A DNA stretch of 47,103 nucleotides from an uncultured Clostridium sp. (GTDB lineage: Bacteria; Bacillota_I; Bacilli_A; RF39; UBA660): positions 1 through 47,103 of the forward strand of contig CAMNJQ010000030.1 in the NCBI GenBank assembly GCA_946541575.1. The letters are read 5' to 3'. Numbering within the stretch: the first letter of the stretch is position 1; each line of letters begins with the position of its first letter. The notes under the pieces are model-generated. The model was given only the letters and a program-made list of their open reading frames with translations. It did no database searches and was not told the DNA's origin. Position numbers and translations under genes: made by a program. Shown piece after piece: positions 8,154 through 16,606 of this stretch.

Positions 8154-8486
8154 ATGACTGGACAAACAGCTTATGCAAGCTCTAATACAACAATTAAAGA
8201 AGCAATTCTAAATAGTATTAATAATCTAAAAGTAAATCACAATCCATTTTATGAAGCAGCAAAAAATAATACAACTTTTGCTTTAAACATGTTACAAGAT
8301 GGAATTGTATCACTTGCAGTAGTAAATTTAGTTTTTGGACTACATAGTCTATTATTAACTGTGGCTGGAGGGTATATCGTTTATAAAACAGTAAAACACG
8401 GAATTGCTGAATTCAAAAGATATACTGATGAAAAAGAAAAAATCAGAAAGCTAAATAAAGAGTATAGAGCAAAAAATAATAAATAA
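8154..8486 (+). CDS. Small membrane protein, third gene of the helD-like operon
   Basis: The product has 110 residues: a polar N-terminal half, one or two hydrophobic stretches (about 50-78, SLAVVNLVFGLHSLLLTVAG) and a strongly basic C-terminal tail (EFKRY...KKNK). This suggests a membrane-attached protein with a cytoplasmic tail. The Shine-Dalgarno AGGAG at 8141-8145 overlaps the previous stop codon and fits the ATG at 8154; the frame also contains a GTG at 8145 inside that site, which is unlikely to be used. A terminator follows directly. No family is recognised. Confidence 0.7.
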   Translation: MTGQTAYASSNTTIKEAILNSINNLKVNHNPFYEAAKNNTTFALNMLQDGIVSLAVVNLVFGLHSLLLTVAGGYIVYKTVKHGIAEFKRYTDEKEKIRKLNKEYRAKNNK

Positions 8487-8517
8487 TATCATTGAAATAT
8501 CAATGATATTTTTTTTG
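8485..8517 (+). terminator. Terminator of the helD-like operon
   Basis: AATATCATTG (8485-8494) pairs perfectly with CAATGATATT (8501-8510), followed by a run of T residues. Confidence 0.85.
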
Positions 8518-8525
8518 TTAACAAA

Positions 8526-8552
8526 TTAGCACTTAATATTGACAAGTGCTAA
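8526..8552 (+). promoter_or_regulatory. CIRCE operator (HrcA site)
   Basis: TTAGCACTT, nine bases, AAGTGCTAA is a perfect inverted repeat that differs from the consensus (TTAGCACTC-N9-GAGTGCTAA) only by the paired innermost base in each arm. It overlaps the htpG promoter, so the repressor HrcA would block transcription until heat shock. A further GGTGCTAAC half-like site lies at 8557-8565. Confidence 0.9.
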
Positions 8553-8567
8553 AATTGGTGCTAACAT
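8539..8567 (+). promoter_or_regulatory. htpG promoter embedded in CIRCE
   Basis: TTGACA at 8539-8544 spans the end of the CIRCE spacer, and TAACAT at 8562-8567 follows after 17 bases. HrcA binding would cover the -35 box. Confidence 0.75.
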
Positions 8568-8597
8568 TTACTTTGTAAGTTTAAGAAAGGACAAATT

Positions 8598-10469
8598 ATG
8601 AAAAAGAAAGAGTTTAAAGCAGAGTCAAAAAGACTATTGGATTTAATGATTAATTCAATATATACAAATAAAGAAATATTCTTAAGAGAGTTAATATCTA
8701 ATGCTAGTGATGCTATAGATAAACTATATTATAAATCATTAACAGATAGAAAAATAAAACTTGAAAAAGATGATTTTTCAATTAAGATTAAATTGGATAA
8801 AGAAAAAAATACCATTGTTGTTGAAGATAATGGTATAGGTATGAGTGAAGAAGAACTAGAAAACAATTTAGGTACTATTGCAGAATCAGGAACTCTATTA
8901 TTCAAAGAAGAGAATAAAGATAAACAAACTGAATGCATTGGACAATTTGGTGTTGGATTCTATTCAGCTTTTATGGTAAGTGATGAAATAGAAGTAGTAA
9001 GTAAAAAGTTTGGAGAAAATAAAGCTCATATATGGAAATCAAAAGGTGTAGACGGTTACACAATTGATGAATGTGATAAAGAAGACTATGGTACTACTAT
9101 AACTCTTCACTTAAAAGAAGATACAGAAGATGATAAATATTCAAAATATACTGATGAATTTACAATTGAAGGATTAATTAAAAAATATTCTGATTATATT
9201 AAATATCCAATAAAGATGGATTTAACTCATGAACATAAAAAAGAAGATAGTGATGAAGTAGAAAAACATACTGAAGAACAAATTATAAATAGTATGGTTC
9301 CATTATGGAAGAAAAATAAAAATGAAATTAAAGAAGAAGAATATAATGCATTTTACATGGATAAATTCTATGATTATGAAAAACCATTAAGTGTAATTCA
9401 TACTAAAGTAGAAGGAAAATGCGAATTTAATGCTTTAATGTTTATACCTTCAAAAGCTCCATATGATTTTTATTCTAAAGATTTTGAAAAAGGTCTTGAA
9501 CTATATTCAAATGGAGTACTTATAATGGAAAAATGTGCGGATCTTTTGCCAGACTACTTCAGCTTTGTAAGAGGATTAGTAGACACACCAGATGTATCAC
9601 TAAACATTTCACGTGAAATGTTACAAAAGGATTCTCAAGTTAAGATAATAGCAAAAAGCATTGAAACTAAAATAAAAAATGAACTTGAAACAATGCTAAA
9701 AGAAAGAAGAGAAGATTATGAAAACTTCTTTAAGACATTTGGACTTAATATAAAGTTTGGTATTTATAACAGTTTTGGTGCTAACAAAGACACTTTAAAA
9801 GATTTATTATTATTCTATTCTTCTAAAGAAAATAAATATGTTACTTTAAAAGAATATGTAGACAGAATGAAAGAAGGACAAGATAAGATTTATTATGCGT
9901 GTGGAGAATCAGTTGCAAAAATTGAATTATTACCACAAATAGATAGATTTAAAGAAAAAGAATATGAGGTTTTATATTTAACTGAATATGTTGATGAATT
10001 TGCATTACAAATGTTAGCAGATTACGAAGGAAAGAAATTTGCAAATATATCTAGTGAACAAATTGATTTATCTTCAAAAGAAGAAAAAGAACAAATAGAA
10101 AAAACAAACAAAGAATTTAAAGATATGTTTGAAATAATGAAAGAAGAAATAAAAATTAAAGATGTAAGATTTACTAATAAATTAAAAAATCATCCAGTAT
10201 GTTTAACAACTGAAGGAAATGTATCTGTAGAAATGGAAAAAGTTATAAATGCAATGCCTACTGATGAAAGAATAACTGCAGAAAAAGTACTTGAAATAAA
10301 TGACAATCATCCAATTGCAGAAAAAATAAAAAAATTATACAAAGAAGATAAAGAAGAACTTAAAAAATACACAAAAGTATTATATGCAGGTGCAAGATTA
10401 ATTGAAGGATTACCTGTTGAAAATCCTACAGAAATAACAAATTTAATTTGCGATATAATGACAGAATAA
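8598..10469 (+). CDS. htpG: Chaperone protein HtpG (Hsp90)
   Basis: The 623-residue protein is full length for bacterial Hsp90. The N-terminal GHKL ATPase opens with KKKEFKAESKRLLDLMINSIY and shows FLRELISNASDA, DNGIGM and GQFGVGFYSAFMV, the ATP-binding motifs. The middle domain contains the conserved DLLPDYFSFVRGLVD and SREMLQ region, and a C-terminal dimerisation domain follows. It is a cytosolic ATP-dependent chaperone. AAAGGA precedes the start by about 6 bases. It is transcribed alone, between its CIRCE-controlled promoter and a terminator. Confidence 0.97.
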   Translation: MKKKEFKAESKRLLDLMINSIYTNKEIFLRELISNASDAIDKLYYKSLTDRKIKLEKDDFSIKIKLDKEKNTIVVEDNGIGMSEEELENNLGTIAESGTLLFKEENKDKQTECIGQFGVGFYSAFMVSDEIEVVSKKFGENKAHIWKSKGVDGYTIDECDKEDYGTTITLHLKEDTEDDKYSKYTDEFTIEGLIKKYSDYIKYPIKMDLTHEHKKEDSDEVEKHTEEQIINSMVPLWKKNKNEIKEEEYNAFYMDKFYDYEKPLSVIHTKVEGKCEFNALMFIPSKAPYDFYSKDFEKGLELYSNGVLIMEKCADLLPDYFSFVRGLVDTPDVSLNISREMLQKDSQVKIIAKSIETKIKNELETMLKERREDYENFFKTFGLNIKFGIYNSFGANKDTLKDLLLFYSSKENKYVTLKEYVDRMKEGQDKIYYACGESVAKIELLPQIDRFKEKEYEVLYLTEYVDEFALQMLADYEGKKFANISSEQIDLSSKEEKEQIEKTNKEFKDMFEIMKEEIKIKDVRFTNKLKNHPVCLTTEGNVSVEMEKVINAMPTDERITAEKVLEINDNHPIAEKIKKLYKEDKEELKKYTKVLYAGARLIEGLPVENPTEITNLICDIMTE

Positions 10470-10497
10470 AGCTCCAAAAAGGAGTTTTTATTTTTTT
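10470..10497 (+). terminator. Terminator after htpG
   Basis: A short GCTCC/GGAGT stem with an AAAAA loop directly after the stop codon is followed by a T-rich tract. Confidence 0.65.
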
Positions 10498-10595
10498 ACT
10501 ATGTAAAAATATGTAAAATTTACAAAAAACAGTCATATTTCTTGTTTTCTTAACATATATATTGATATATAATAAGCGCAAGAGGAGTGATATTA

Positions 10596-11816
10596 ATGAA
10601 AAAAATACTAAAAGTACCATACTTGTTTTTCATTGCAGCAGTATTGTTGTTTACAGTATCATTCCAAAAAATAGTAAATGTTAATAGTCAAGTTAAAGAT
10701 TATGAAACTAAAATTATTCCAAATACGTATATTAATGATTATAATATTTCACATTTAAGTATAGGTGAATTAAATAATAAACTTGAAGAAATAGAAAAAG
10801 AAGTAGTAGATAAAGAAATCACTATAGCATTAACAAATAAAGTAAAAACATTTAAATTAAATGAAATAGGAATAGAAATAAATAAAAGAGAACTATACAA
10901 TGAAATAGTTAATTATGTAAATGAAATAGATTATTGGACACTTTACAACAATATTGATAAAGATAAATTTGAAAAAAAGACTTTTGCATATAAATATATT
11001 GTAAATGATGAAAAACTATTAACTTTTTTAAAAAACTTAAAAGCAACTACTGATACTTCTCCACAAAAAGGAAGACTTTCTATGGGAAGTGATAGACAAC
11101 TTAAATATGTAGATGAAGTTGCTGGATATTATTTAGAAATAGAAAATAGTTTCACAGAAATAAAAAATGCTTTTGAAAAAGGTGAATATGTAAATTTAAT
11201 AGAATTAAAAGAAACAGCAAGTTACGAAGAAGATACTTTAAAAACAATAAATACAAAAATATCTAGTTTTTCTACTACTTATGATAATACAATTGGAAGA
11301 AAATATAATTTAATGGCAGGTGCTAAGTACATAGACGGAGTAATAGTTTATCCTGGACAAGTATTTTCTTTCTTTGAAAATGCTGGACCTTATACAAAAG
11401 AAGGATATGTATATTACTTAGGTATGAAAGGAAATGGAGTATGTCAAGTTGCTACAACATTATATAATGCAGAGCTTCTTGCAGGACTTAAAACAGTAAC
11501 AAGATATAATCATGGAGTAAAATCTGTTTATGTTGATGGAGGACTTGATGCTACTGTTGCAGTTACAAGTGGATTTGTAACTGACTTTAAATTCCAAAAT
11601 GTATTAGATTATCCAATATATATATCAGCATTTACAAATGAAGGAACACTTACAGTTGAAATATGGTCAAATGATAAAGCTCTTGGTGGAAAGACTTATA
11701 AAACTGAATCAATACGTCATGGATATGGTTCTTATGAAGCGCTAAGACATGTATATCAAGATGGAAATTATGTTTCAACAGAAAATCTTGGAAGATCATA
11801 TTATTTTTCAGAATAG
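10596..11816 (+). CDS. VanW family wall-associated protein
   Basis: The 406-residue product has an N-terminal membrane helix (about 5-25), a peptidoglycan-binding YoaR-like region (about 30-200) and a C-terminal VanW domain from about residue 215 (SSFSTTYDN, VYPGQVFSF, MKGNGVCQVATTLYNAEL). VanW proteins occur in glycopeptide-resistance clusters and, more often, as stand-alone surface proteins of unknown activity. There are no van ligase genes here, so a general wall role is likelier than vancomycin resistance. AGAGGAG at 10581-10587 fits the ATG at 10596; the frame opens earlier at a GTG within that site. It stands alone between terminators. Confidence 0.88.
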   Translation: MKKILKVPYLFFIAAVLLFTVSFQKIVNVNSQVKDYETKIIPNTYINDYNISHLSIGELNNKLEEIEKEVVDKEITIALTNKVKTFKLNEIGIEINKRELYNEIVNYVNEIDYWTLYNNIDKDKFEKKTFAYKYIVNDEKLLTFLKNLKATTDTSPQKGRLSMGSDRQLKYVDEVAGYYLEIENSFTEIKNAFEKGEYVNLIELKETASYEEDTLKTINTKISSFSTTYDNTIGRKYNLMAGAKYIDGVIVYPGQVFSFFENAGPYTKEGYVYYLGMKGNGVCQVATTLYNAELLAGLKTVTRYNHGVKSVYVDGGLDATVAVTSGFVTDFKFQNVLDYPIYISAFTNEGTLTVEIWSNDKALGGKTYKTESIRHGYGSYEALRHVYQDGNYVSTENLGRSYYFSE

Positions 11817-11842
11817 AAGATAGTTATCTATCTTTTTTTTTC
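11817..11842 (+). terminator. Terminator after the VanW gene
   Basis: AAGATAG (11817-11823) pairs with CTATCTT (11828-11834) across TTAT, followed by T residues. Confidence 0.8.
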
Positions 11843-11887
11843 AAAAAAAAACAAATTTATGTTATTCTATTATTAGAGGTTAAAAAT

Positions 11888-12397
11888 ATGAAAGAGATCG
11901 TTTACAATAAAGATAACTTAAAAGATATAGATATAAATAGAATTTCCAAAAGATCAAAAGCAATAATAAAAAATTCAAAGAATCAAATTTTATTAGCATG
12001 CGTCAATGGTAATTATCATCTTCCAGGAGGACATCTAGAAGAATCTGAAACTTATGAAGAATGTTTAAAAAGAGAGTTAAAAGAAGAAGTTGGAGTATAT
12101 ATACCTTTAAAGCTTGATAAACCAATACTAACAATAGTGCATTATAGTAAAGATTATCCTACTACAGGAATTAATTCAAAAAGTATAGCTAAATATTTTG
12201 AAGTAAAAGAAGAAGTAATTCCAAATTATTCAAAGATCCATTTGACTAATGATGAAAAAAAAGGAAATTTTAGACTAGAATACTTAAATGAAAACAATGT
12301 TTTAGAACATTTAAATAACAGCTTAAATACATGCACTAGAGAAGCAGTAGTAAAAGATACAATAGAAGTATTAAGTGAGTATCTTAAAAGGAGATAA
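11888..12397 (+). CDS. NUDIX hydrolase
   Basis: A 169-residue protein with a clear NUDIX box, GG-x-L-EESETYEECLKRELKEEVGV (about residues 48-71), including the REL-x-EE metal-binding core. NUDIX enzymes hydrolyse nucleoside diphosphates linked to another group. The N-terminal KRSKAIIKNSKNQILLACVNGNYHLPGG strand pattern is typical of the fold. The substrate cannot be told. AGAGG lies upstream. It opens a three-gene run with the GNAT gene (2-base gap) and a membrane protein. Confidence 0.88.
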   Translation: MKEIVYNKDNLKDIDINRISKRSKAIIKNSKNQILLACVNGNYHLPGGHLEESETYEECLKRELKEEVGVYIPLKLDKPILTIVHYSKDYPTTGINSKSIAKYFEVKEEVIPNYSKIHLTNDEKKGNFRLEYLNENNVLEHLNNSLNTCTREAVVKDTIEVLSEYLKRR

Positions 12398-12399
12398 AT

Positions 12400-12801
12400 A
12401 TGGAATTTAGTTATTTTACAAATGAATATGATGCACTAGATTTAATTAATAGTACTTTTAATACTAATGCTTCAAAAGAAAAATTTATATTGTCAGATAA
12501 TCAAAAACTATTGTTATTAAAAAATGATAATGAAGTAATTGGTACTTGTTTAATTACATTAAAAAATAATCCAATAAATAATACTAAAACATATTATTTA
12601 GACTACATTTGCATAAAGGAAAATTATAGGGGAAAAGGTTTAGGAAGAAAACTATTTAAAGAAGTAGAACAGATAGCAAAAAATGAAAATGTAAATTATT
12701 TAGAATTAACTTCTAATAAAAATAGAGAATCTGCAAGAAAAATGTATCTAAGTGAAAAAATGACTATTAAAGATACAGATATTTTCTTTAAAGAGTTATA
12801 G
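12400..12801 (+). CDS. GNAT family N-acetyltransferase
   Basis: The 133-residue protein has the Gcn5-related acetyltransferase fold. A LDYICIKENYRGKGLGRKLF stretch (about 67-86) holds the acetyl-CoA pyrophosphate-binding R-G-x-G-x-G/K loop, and the final LTSNKNRESARKMYLSEKM segment is the usual C-terminal part. The acceptor is unknown: small amine or protein N-terminus. Its Shine-Dalgarno (AAAGGAG) overlaps the end of the NUDIX gene two bases upstream, so they are cotranscribed. Confidence 0.85.
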   Translation: MEFSYFTNEYDALDLINSTFNTNASKEKFILSDNQKLLLLKNDNEVIGTCLITLKNNPINNTKTYYLDYICIKENYRGKGLGRKLFKEVEQIAKNENVNYLELTSNKNRESARKMYLSEKMTIKDTDIFFKEL

Positions 12802-12809
12802 AGGATTTT

Positions 12810-13394
12810 ATGAAAGAATATAAATGTGAATATAAAAGTATAAGATGGTATGAAAAAATAAATTATATGAAAATATGTTTAGTATTAATTATAAGTTTTA
12901 GTGTATCTTTTCTAATTTTTTATTTTTTGGGTAAAGATTTTGATAATGCGATAGGGGTTTCTTTTATTATTTCAATATTGTTATCAACTAGATTTATTTT
13001 GAACGATTTGCTGGAAAATAGAGAGACAATATATTTAATTGATGATAACTCAATAAAATATATTGAAGCGCACGACGATCGTGATGGAAGATTTATAACA
13101 AGTTATGAATATGATGATGTACTAAAAAATGTTAGTCCAACTGATATTTATAAAAATATAAAAGAATATTTTGGTATTGACTGTGGAGAAATTACGAAAA
13201 TAATAAAAATACACAAGAATGTTAATAATATAAAAATATATGCAAATGTTAAAGAAAAAGTATGGAAAGGAAAAGGGTTCTTTAGTTTTAAAAATGTAGA
13301 ATTGACAGAGCAAGAATCAAAGAAAAAATTAATAATTACAAATGATTATGAAAGATATGATGATATTTGCAAAATATTATCAAAAAAAGTATAA
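12810..13394 (+). CDS. Two-helix membrane protein of unknown function
   Basis: The 194-residue protein has a short basic N-terminus, two adjacent membrane helices (about 20-42 and 45-63) and a charged C-terminal domain of about 130 residues that is probably cytoplasmic. This PH-like or bPH layout is common in small Firmicutes membrane proteins, but no motif is diagnostic. It follows the GNAT gene by 8 bases with GAGGA upstream. No named family is recognised. Confidence 0.7.
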   Translation: MKEYKCEYKSIRWYEKINYMKICLVLIISFSVSFLIFYFLGKDFDNAIGVSFIISILLSTRFILNDLLENRETIYLIDDNSIKYIEAHDDRDGRFITSYEYDDVLKNVSPTDIYKNIKEYFGIDCGEITKIIKIHKNVNNIKIYANVKEKVWKGKGFFSFKNVELTEQESKKKLIITNDYERYDDICKILSKKV

Positions 13395-13430
13395 TTATGC
13401 TATAATTTACTTGTTATAGGAGGATAAAGT

Positions 13431-14195
13431 ATGTTTAATACAGATTTACTTATAAATAATGGAGTAGACCTTAATAAAAGCTTAGAATTATTTGGAGATA
13501 TTGCAACTTATAATGATAACTTAGATGAATTTTTGGACGGTGTTGAAAAAAATTTAGATAATTTAGCAAAATATAAAGAAAATGCTGATATGGCTAATTA
13601 TGCAATTATAGTTCATTCTATTAAAAGTGATGCAAAATACTTTGGATTTACTCGCTTAGCAGAACTTGCATATAATCATGAAATGAAAAGTAAAGAAAAT
13701 GATATGTATTATATCTATGATAATTATGATGAATTAATGCAAGAAATAAAAAGAATTACAAACTTAGTTAGAGAATATATGGGATGGGACTATGAGAAAA
13801 AGGAAGTAAGTAACACAAATAAAAAAGATAGTTCTATCCTAGTAGTAGATGACTCAAATATTATTTCAAATTTTGTTTCTAAAATATTTAATAACTCATA
13901 TAGTGTTATAGTAGCAAAAGATGGTATGGAAGCAATAGATAAATTATCTAATTTAAAAGAAGAAATAGCTGCTATGTTACTAGATTTAAATATGCCTAAT
14001 GTAGATGGCTATGAAGTATTAAAATTTATGAAAACAAATGATATATTTAAAGATATAAATGTTGCAATAATAACAGGCACTGAATCTAGTACAGTTTTAG
14101 AAACAACAAAAGAATATCCAATTAAAGCAATTCTAGAAAAACCTTTTAATGAGACAAATATAAAAAGAGTAGTAGAAATGATTGTAAAAAAATAG
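13431..14195 (+). CDS. Stand-alone Hpt-receiver phosphorelay protein 1
   Basis: The 254-residue protein joins an N-terminal histidine phosphotransfer domain (about 20-115) to a C-terminal receiver domain (about 133-253). The Hpt helix has VHSIKSDAKYFGF, with the phosphorylatable His and the usual Lys-Ser that follows. The receiver shows VVDDSN (acidic pocket), the phospho-acceptor Asp in LLDLNMP, the Thr in ITGT and the Lys in LEKPF. There is no kinase and no DNA-binding domain, so it should relay phosphate between unlinked proteins. A paralogue with the same architecture lies at 27300-28073. A strong GGAGG site precedes the start. Confidence 0.88.
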   Translation: MFNTDLLINNGVDLNKSLELFGDIATYNDNLDEFLDGVEKNLDNLAKYKENADMANYAIIVHSIKSDAKYFGFTRLAELAYNHEMKSKENDMYYIYDNYDELMQEIKRITNLVREYMGWDYEKKEVSNTNKKDSSILVVDDSNIISNFVSKIFNNSYSVIVAKDGMEAIDKLSNLKEEIAAMLLDLNMPNVDGYEVLKFMKTNDIFKDINVAIITGTESSTVLETTKEYPIKAILEKPFNETNIKRVVEMIVKK

Positions 14196-14240
14196 TACGT
14201 TTGTGTTTTAAACACAAATGTATTTATTTTGGAGGACAAA

Positions 14241-15128
14241 ATGAATAGAATAAAAATAGTTAAAAAAGTATCTTATATAACAATCATATTTAATATAATA
14301 TTAGCTATTTTAAAACTACTAGCAGGAATATTTTCTAATAGTTCTGCAATGGTATCTGATGCAGTTCATTCATTTTCTGATGTAGGTACAACTGTAATAG
14401 CATTTATTGGAATTATGATTGCAAATAAAGAAGAAGATGACTCTCATAGATATGGACATGAAAGACTAGAATGTATTGCATCAATTATTCTTTCGATGAT
14501 TTTATTTATTGTAGGATTTGAAATAGGGCTTAGCGGAATAAATGCTTTGATTGATGGAAACTATGAAAAGACACCTGGAATCTTTGCAATTGTTGCAGCA
14601 ATAATTTCCATAATTACAAAAGAATTAATGTATCAATATACAATTAATGCAGCAAAGAAAATTAAATCTAATGCATTAAAAGCAGATGCTTGGCATCATA
14701 GAAGTGATTCATTATCATCAATAGGAGCTTTAATAGGAATAGTACTATCAAGATGTGGATTTCCTTATTTTGATGTTGTAGCAAGTATAATAATTGCGAT
14801 AATTATTTGTAAAATAGCAATTGAAATATTCTTAGATGCGACAAATAAACTAGTAGATAAATCATGCGATGAAAAAACAGTAGAAGAAATAAAAAAAGTC
14901 GTAATGAAACAAAAAGGTGTAATGGGAATAGATGATCTAAAAACTAGAATATTTGCTGAAAAAATATATGTAGATATAGAAATATCAGCAGATGGTAAAA
15001 AAACATTAAATGAAACTCATAACATTGCTGAAAATGTTCATGATGCAGTTGAAAAAAAGTTTGAAAATGTTAAACATTGTATGGTACATGTAAATCCATA
15101 CAGAAAGGATAAAAATGAAAAAAAATAA
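14241..15128 (+). CDS. Cation diffusion facilitator transporter
   Basis: The 295-residue protein has six membrane segments and a C-terminal cytoplasmic domain. Both CDF metal sites are visible: SDAVHSFSD in helix 2 and ADAWHHRSD in helix 5 (His/Asp tetrad). The C-terminal domain ends with GVMGIDDLKTR...HCMVHVNPY, typical of ferredoxin-like CDF tails. Such proteins export Zn, Mn, Fe or Co in exchange for protons. GGAGG at 14231-14235 fits the ATG at 14241. It overlaps the next gene by 14 bases. Confidence 0.92.
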   Translation: MNRIKIVKKVSYITIIFNIILAILKLLAGIFSNSSAMVSDAVHSFSDVGTTVIAFIGIMIANKEEDDSHRYGHERLECIASIILSMILFIVGFEIGLSGINALIDGNYEKTPGIFAIVAAIISIITKELMYQYTINAAKKIKSNALKADAWHHRSDSLSSIGALIGIVLSRCGFPYFDVVASIIIAIIICKIAIEIFLDATNKLVDKSCDEKTVEEIKKVVMKQKGVMGIDDLKTRIFAEKIYVDIEISADGKKTLNETHNIAENVHDAVEKKFENVKHCMVHVNPYRKDKNEKK

Positions 15129-16317
15129 AATAATATACATTCTATTAATTGTAATATTACTAGCTGGATGTGGAAAAAATGATAATAATGAAGCAATAAA
15201 TAATAAAGAATTAAGTGATATTGATAAAAGAGTAGAAGAACAACTTAGTAAAATGACACTTGATGAAAAAATAGGTCAAATGATAATTGTAACTTATGCA
15301 AGCGATCACGTTGATAGCAAATTAACCAGTGCTCTTAAAGATGTTCAACCTGGAGGATTTATTCTATTTAAGGATAATATAACAACATATGATAAAACCT
15401 TAACTTTTATAAAAAGTATAAAAGAACTTGTTAAAATACCTATGTTTATTTCTATTGACGAAGAAGGAGGAAAAATACAAAGATTATATTTCCTTAAAGA
15501 TAAAGATATAACAGATATTCCTGATATGTATGATTTAGGAATTAAAAATGATACAGAATTAACATATGAAGTTGGAAAAGTACTAGCAGAAGAATTAAAA
15601 GTATTTGGAATTAATATGGACTTTGCACCGGTAATAGATGTTTATTCTAATAAAGATAACACTGTAATTGGAAAAAGATCTTTTGGAAATAATGAAGAGC
15701 TAGTATCAAAACATGGATTATCACTTGCAAAAGGATTAGAAGATAATGGAGTAATACCGGTTTTTAAACATTTTCCAGGACATGGTAATACATCAGTTGA
15801 TTCACATGAAAATCTTCCAATAGTAATTAAGACAAAAGAAGAATTAATGAATTTAGATTTAATACCTTTTATTGATGCAATAAAAAATGATGCTAAAGTT
15901 ATAATGATTGGACATCTAGCAGTACCTAATATAACCAGTGATAACACACCAGCATCGCTTTCAAAAATACTAATAACAGATTTTCTAAAAAAAGAATTAA
16001 ACTTTAATGGACTTGTTGTAACAGATGCACTTAATATGAAAGCATTAACAAATTATTATAAAGATGAAGAAATATGTGGAAAAGCAACAGAAGCTGGAGT
16101 AGATATACTACTAATGCCATCTTCATCTAGAACTTGTTTAAAATCAGTTAAAAATGCTGTAGACGAAGGAAAAATAGATGAGAAAAGAATAGATGAATCA
16201 GTAAGAAAAATATTAAAATTAAAATATGAAAAAATAGAAAAAGATTATAACAACTATTTAGATAGTAGTTATTTAAATAGTAAAGAACATCAAGATATTA
16301 TTAATAAAATAAAATAA
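15115..16317 (+). CDS. GH3 beta-N-acetylhexosaminidase lipoprotein (NagZ-like)
   Basis: A 400-residue protein with a lipoprotein signal (LLAGC, Cys about 19) and a GH3 catalytic domain. KHFPGHGNTSVDSH carries the His-containing loop that acts as general acid/base in NagZ-type enzymes, and VTDALNMKAL carries the nucleophile Asp. These enzymes remove N-acetylglucosamine from muropeptides. In Gram-positives the lipoprotein form works outside the membrane, often in muropeptide recovery. The ATG lies inside the end of the CDF gene, so translation is coupled. Confidence 0.9.
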   Translation: MKKNKIIYILLIVILLAGCGKNDNNEAINNKELSDIDKRVEEQLSKMTLDEKIGQMIIVTYASDHVDSKLTSALKDVQPGGFILFKDNITTYDKTLTFIKSIKELVKIPMFISIDEEGGKIQRLYFLKDKDITDIPDMYDLGIKNDTELTYEVGKVLAEELKVFGINMDFAPVIDVYSNKDNTVIGKRSFGNNEELVSKHGLSLAKGLEDNGVIPVFKHFPGHGNTSVDSHENLPIVIKTKEELMNLDLIPFIDAIKNDAKVIMIGHLAVPNITSDNTPASLSKILITDFLKKELNFNGLVVTDALNMKALTNYYKDEEICGKATEAGVDILLMPSSSRTCLKSVKNAVDEGKIDEKRIDESVRKILKLKYEKIEKDYNNYLDSSYLNSKEHQDIINKIK

Positions 16318-16323
16318 TTTTCT

Positions 16324-16352
16324 TTGACAAAATATTTAATAATTAATATAAT
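16324..16352 (+). promoter_or_regulatory. asnS T-box promoter
   Basis: Perfect TTGACA (16324-16329) and TATAAT (16347-16352) boxes are spaced by 17 bases, giving a start near 16358 at the head of the T-box leader. Confidence 0.85.
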
Positions 16353-16357
16353 TAAAT

Positions 16358-16587
16358 CAAACGTTGAACGAAAGAAGTAGTAGTAAATTCTTTTAAAGAG
16401 AACTAGTGGTTGGTGAAAACTAGAAAAAGATATACTATGAATAACATTCGTGAGTGCTTAAAGAATAAAGTAGACTAAGCCGGTTACCCCGTTAAAAGTA
16501 TCAAGTGATTATTAGATTTAATAATAATTGGGGTGGTACCGCGGAACACTAGTTTTCGTCCCTTCTGGGATGAACTAGTGTTTTTTA
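16358..16587 (+). promoter_or_regulatory. T-box leader, Asn specifier AAC
   Basis: The leader has the standard parts. Stem I includes the AGAGAACTAGTGGTTGGTGAAAAC distal-loop region around 16398-16420. A specifier loop contains GAATAACATTC with codon AAC (Asn) at 16443-16445. The T-box sequence GGGGTGGTACCGCG lies at 16530-16543. The terminator pairs AACACTAGTT with AACTAGTGTT and has a T run at 16581-16586. Uncharged tRNA-Asn would bind the specifier and T-box bulge and favour antitermination, turning on asnS when asparaginyl-tRNA is scarce. Confidence 0.93.
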
Positions 16588-16606
16588 TTATTTTAGGAGG
16601 GATATT

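Noticed and set aside
10596-11816. Vancomycin-resistance cluster because of the VanW domain
   Set aside because: No vanH, vanA-type ligase or vanX gene is nearby, and isolated VanW proteins are common in Firmicutes.
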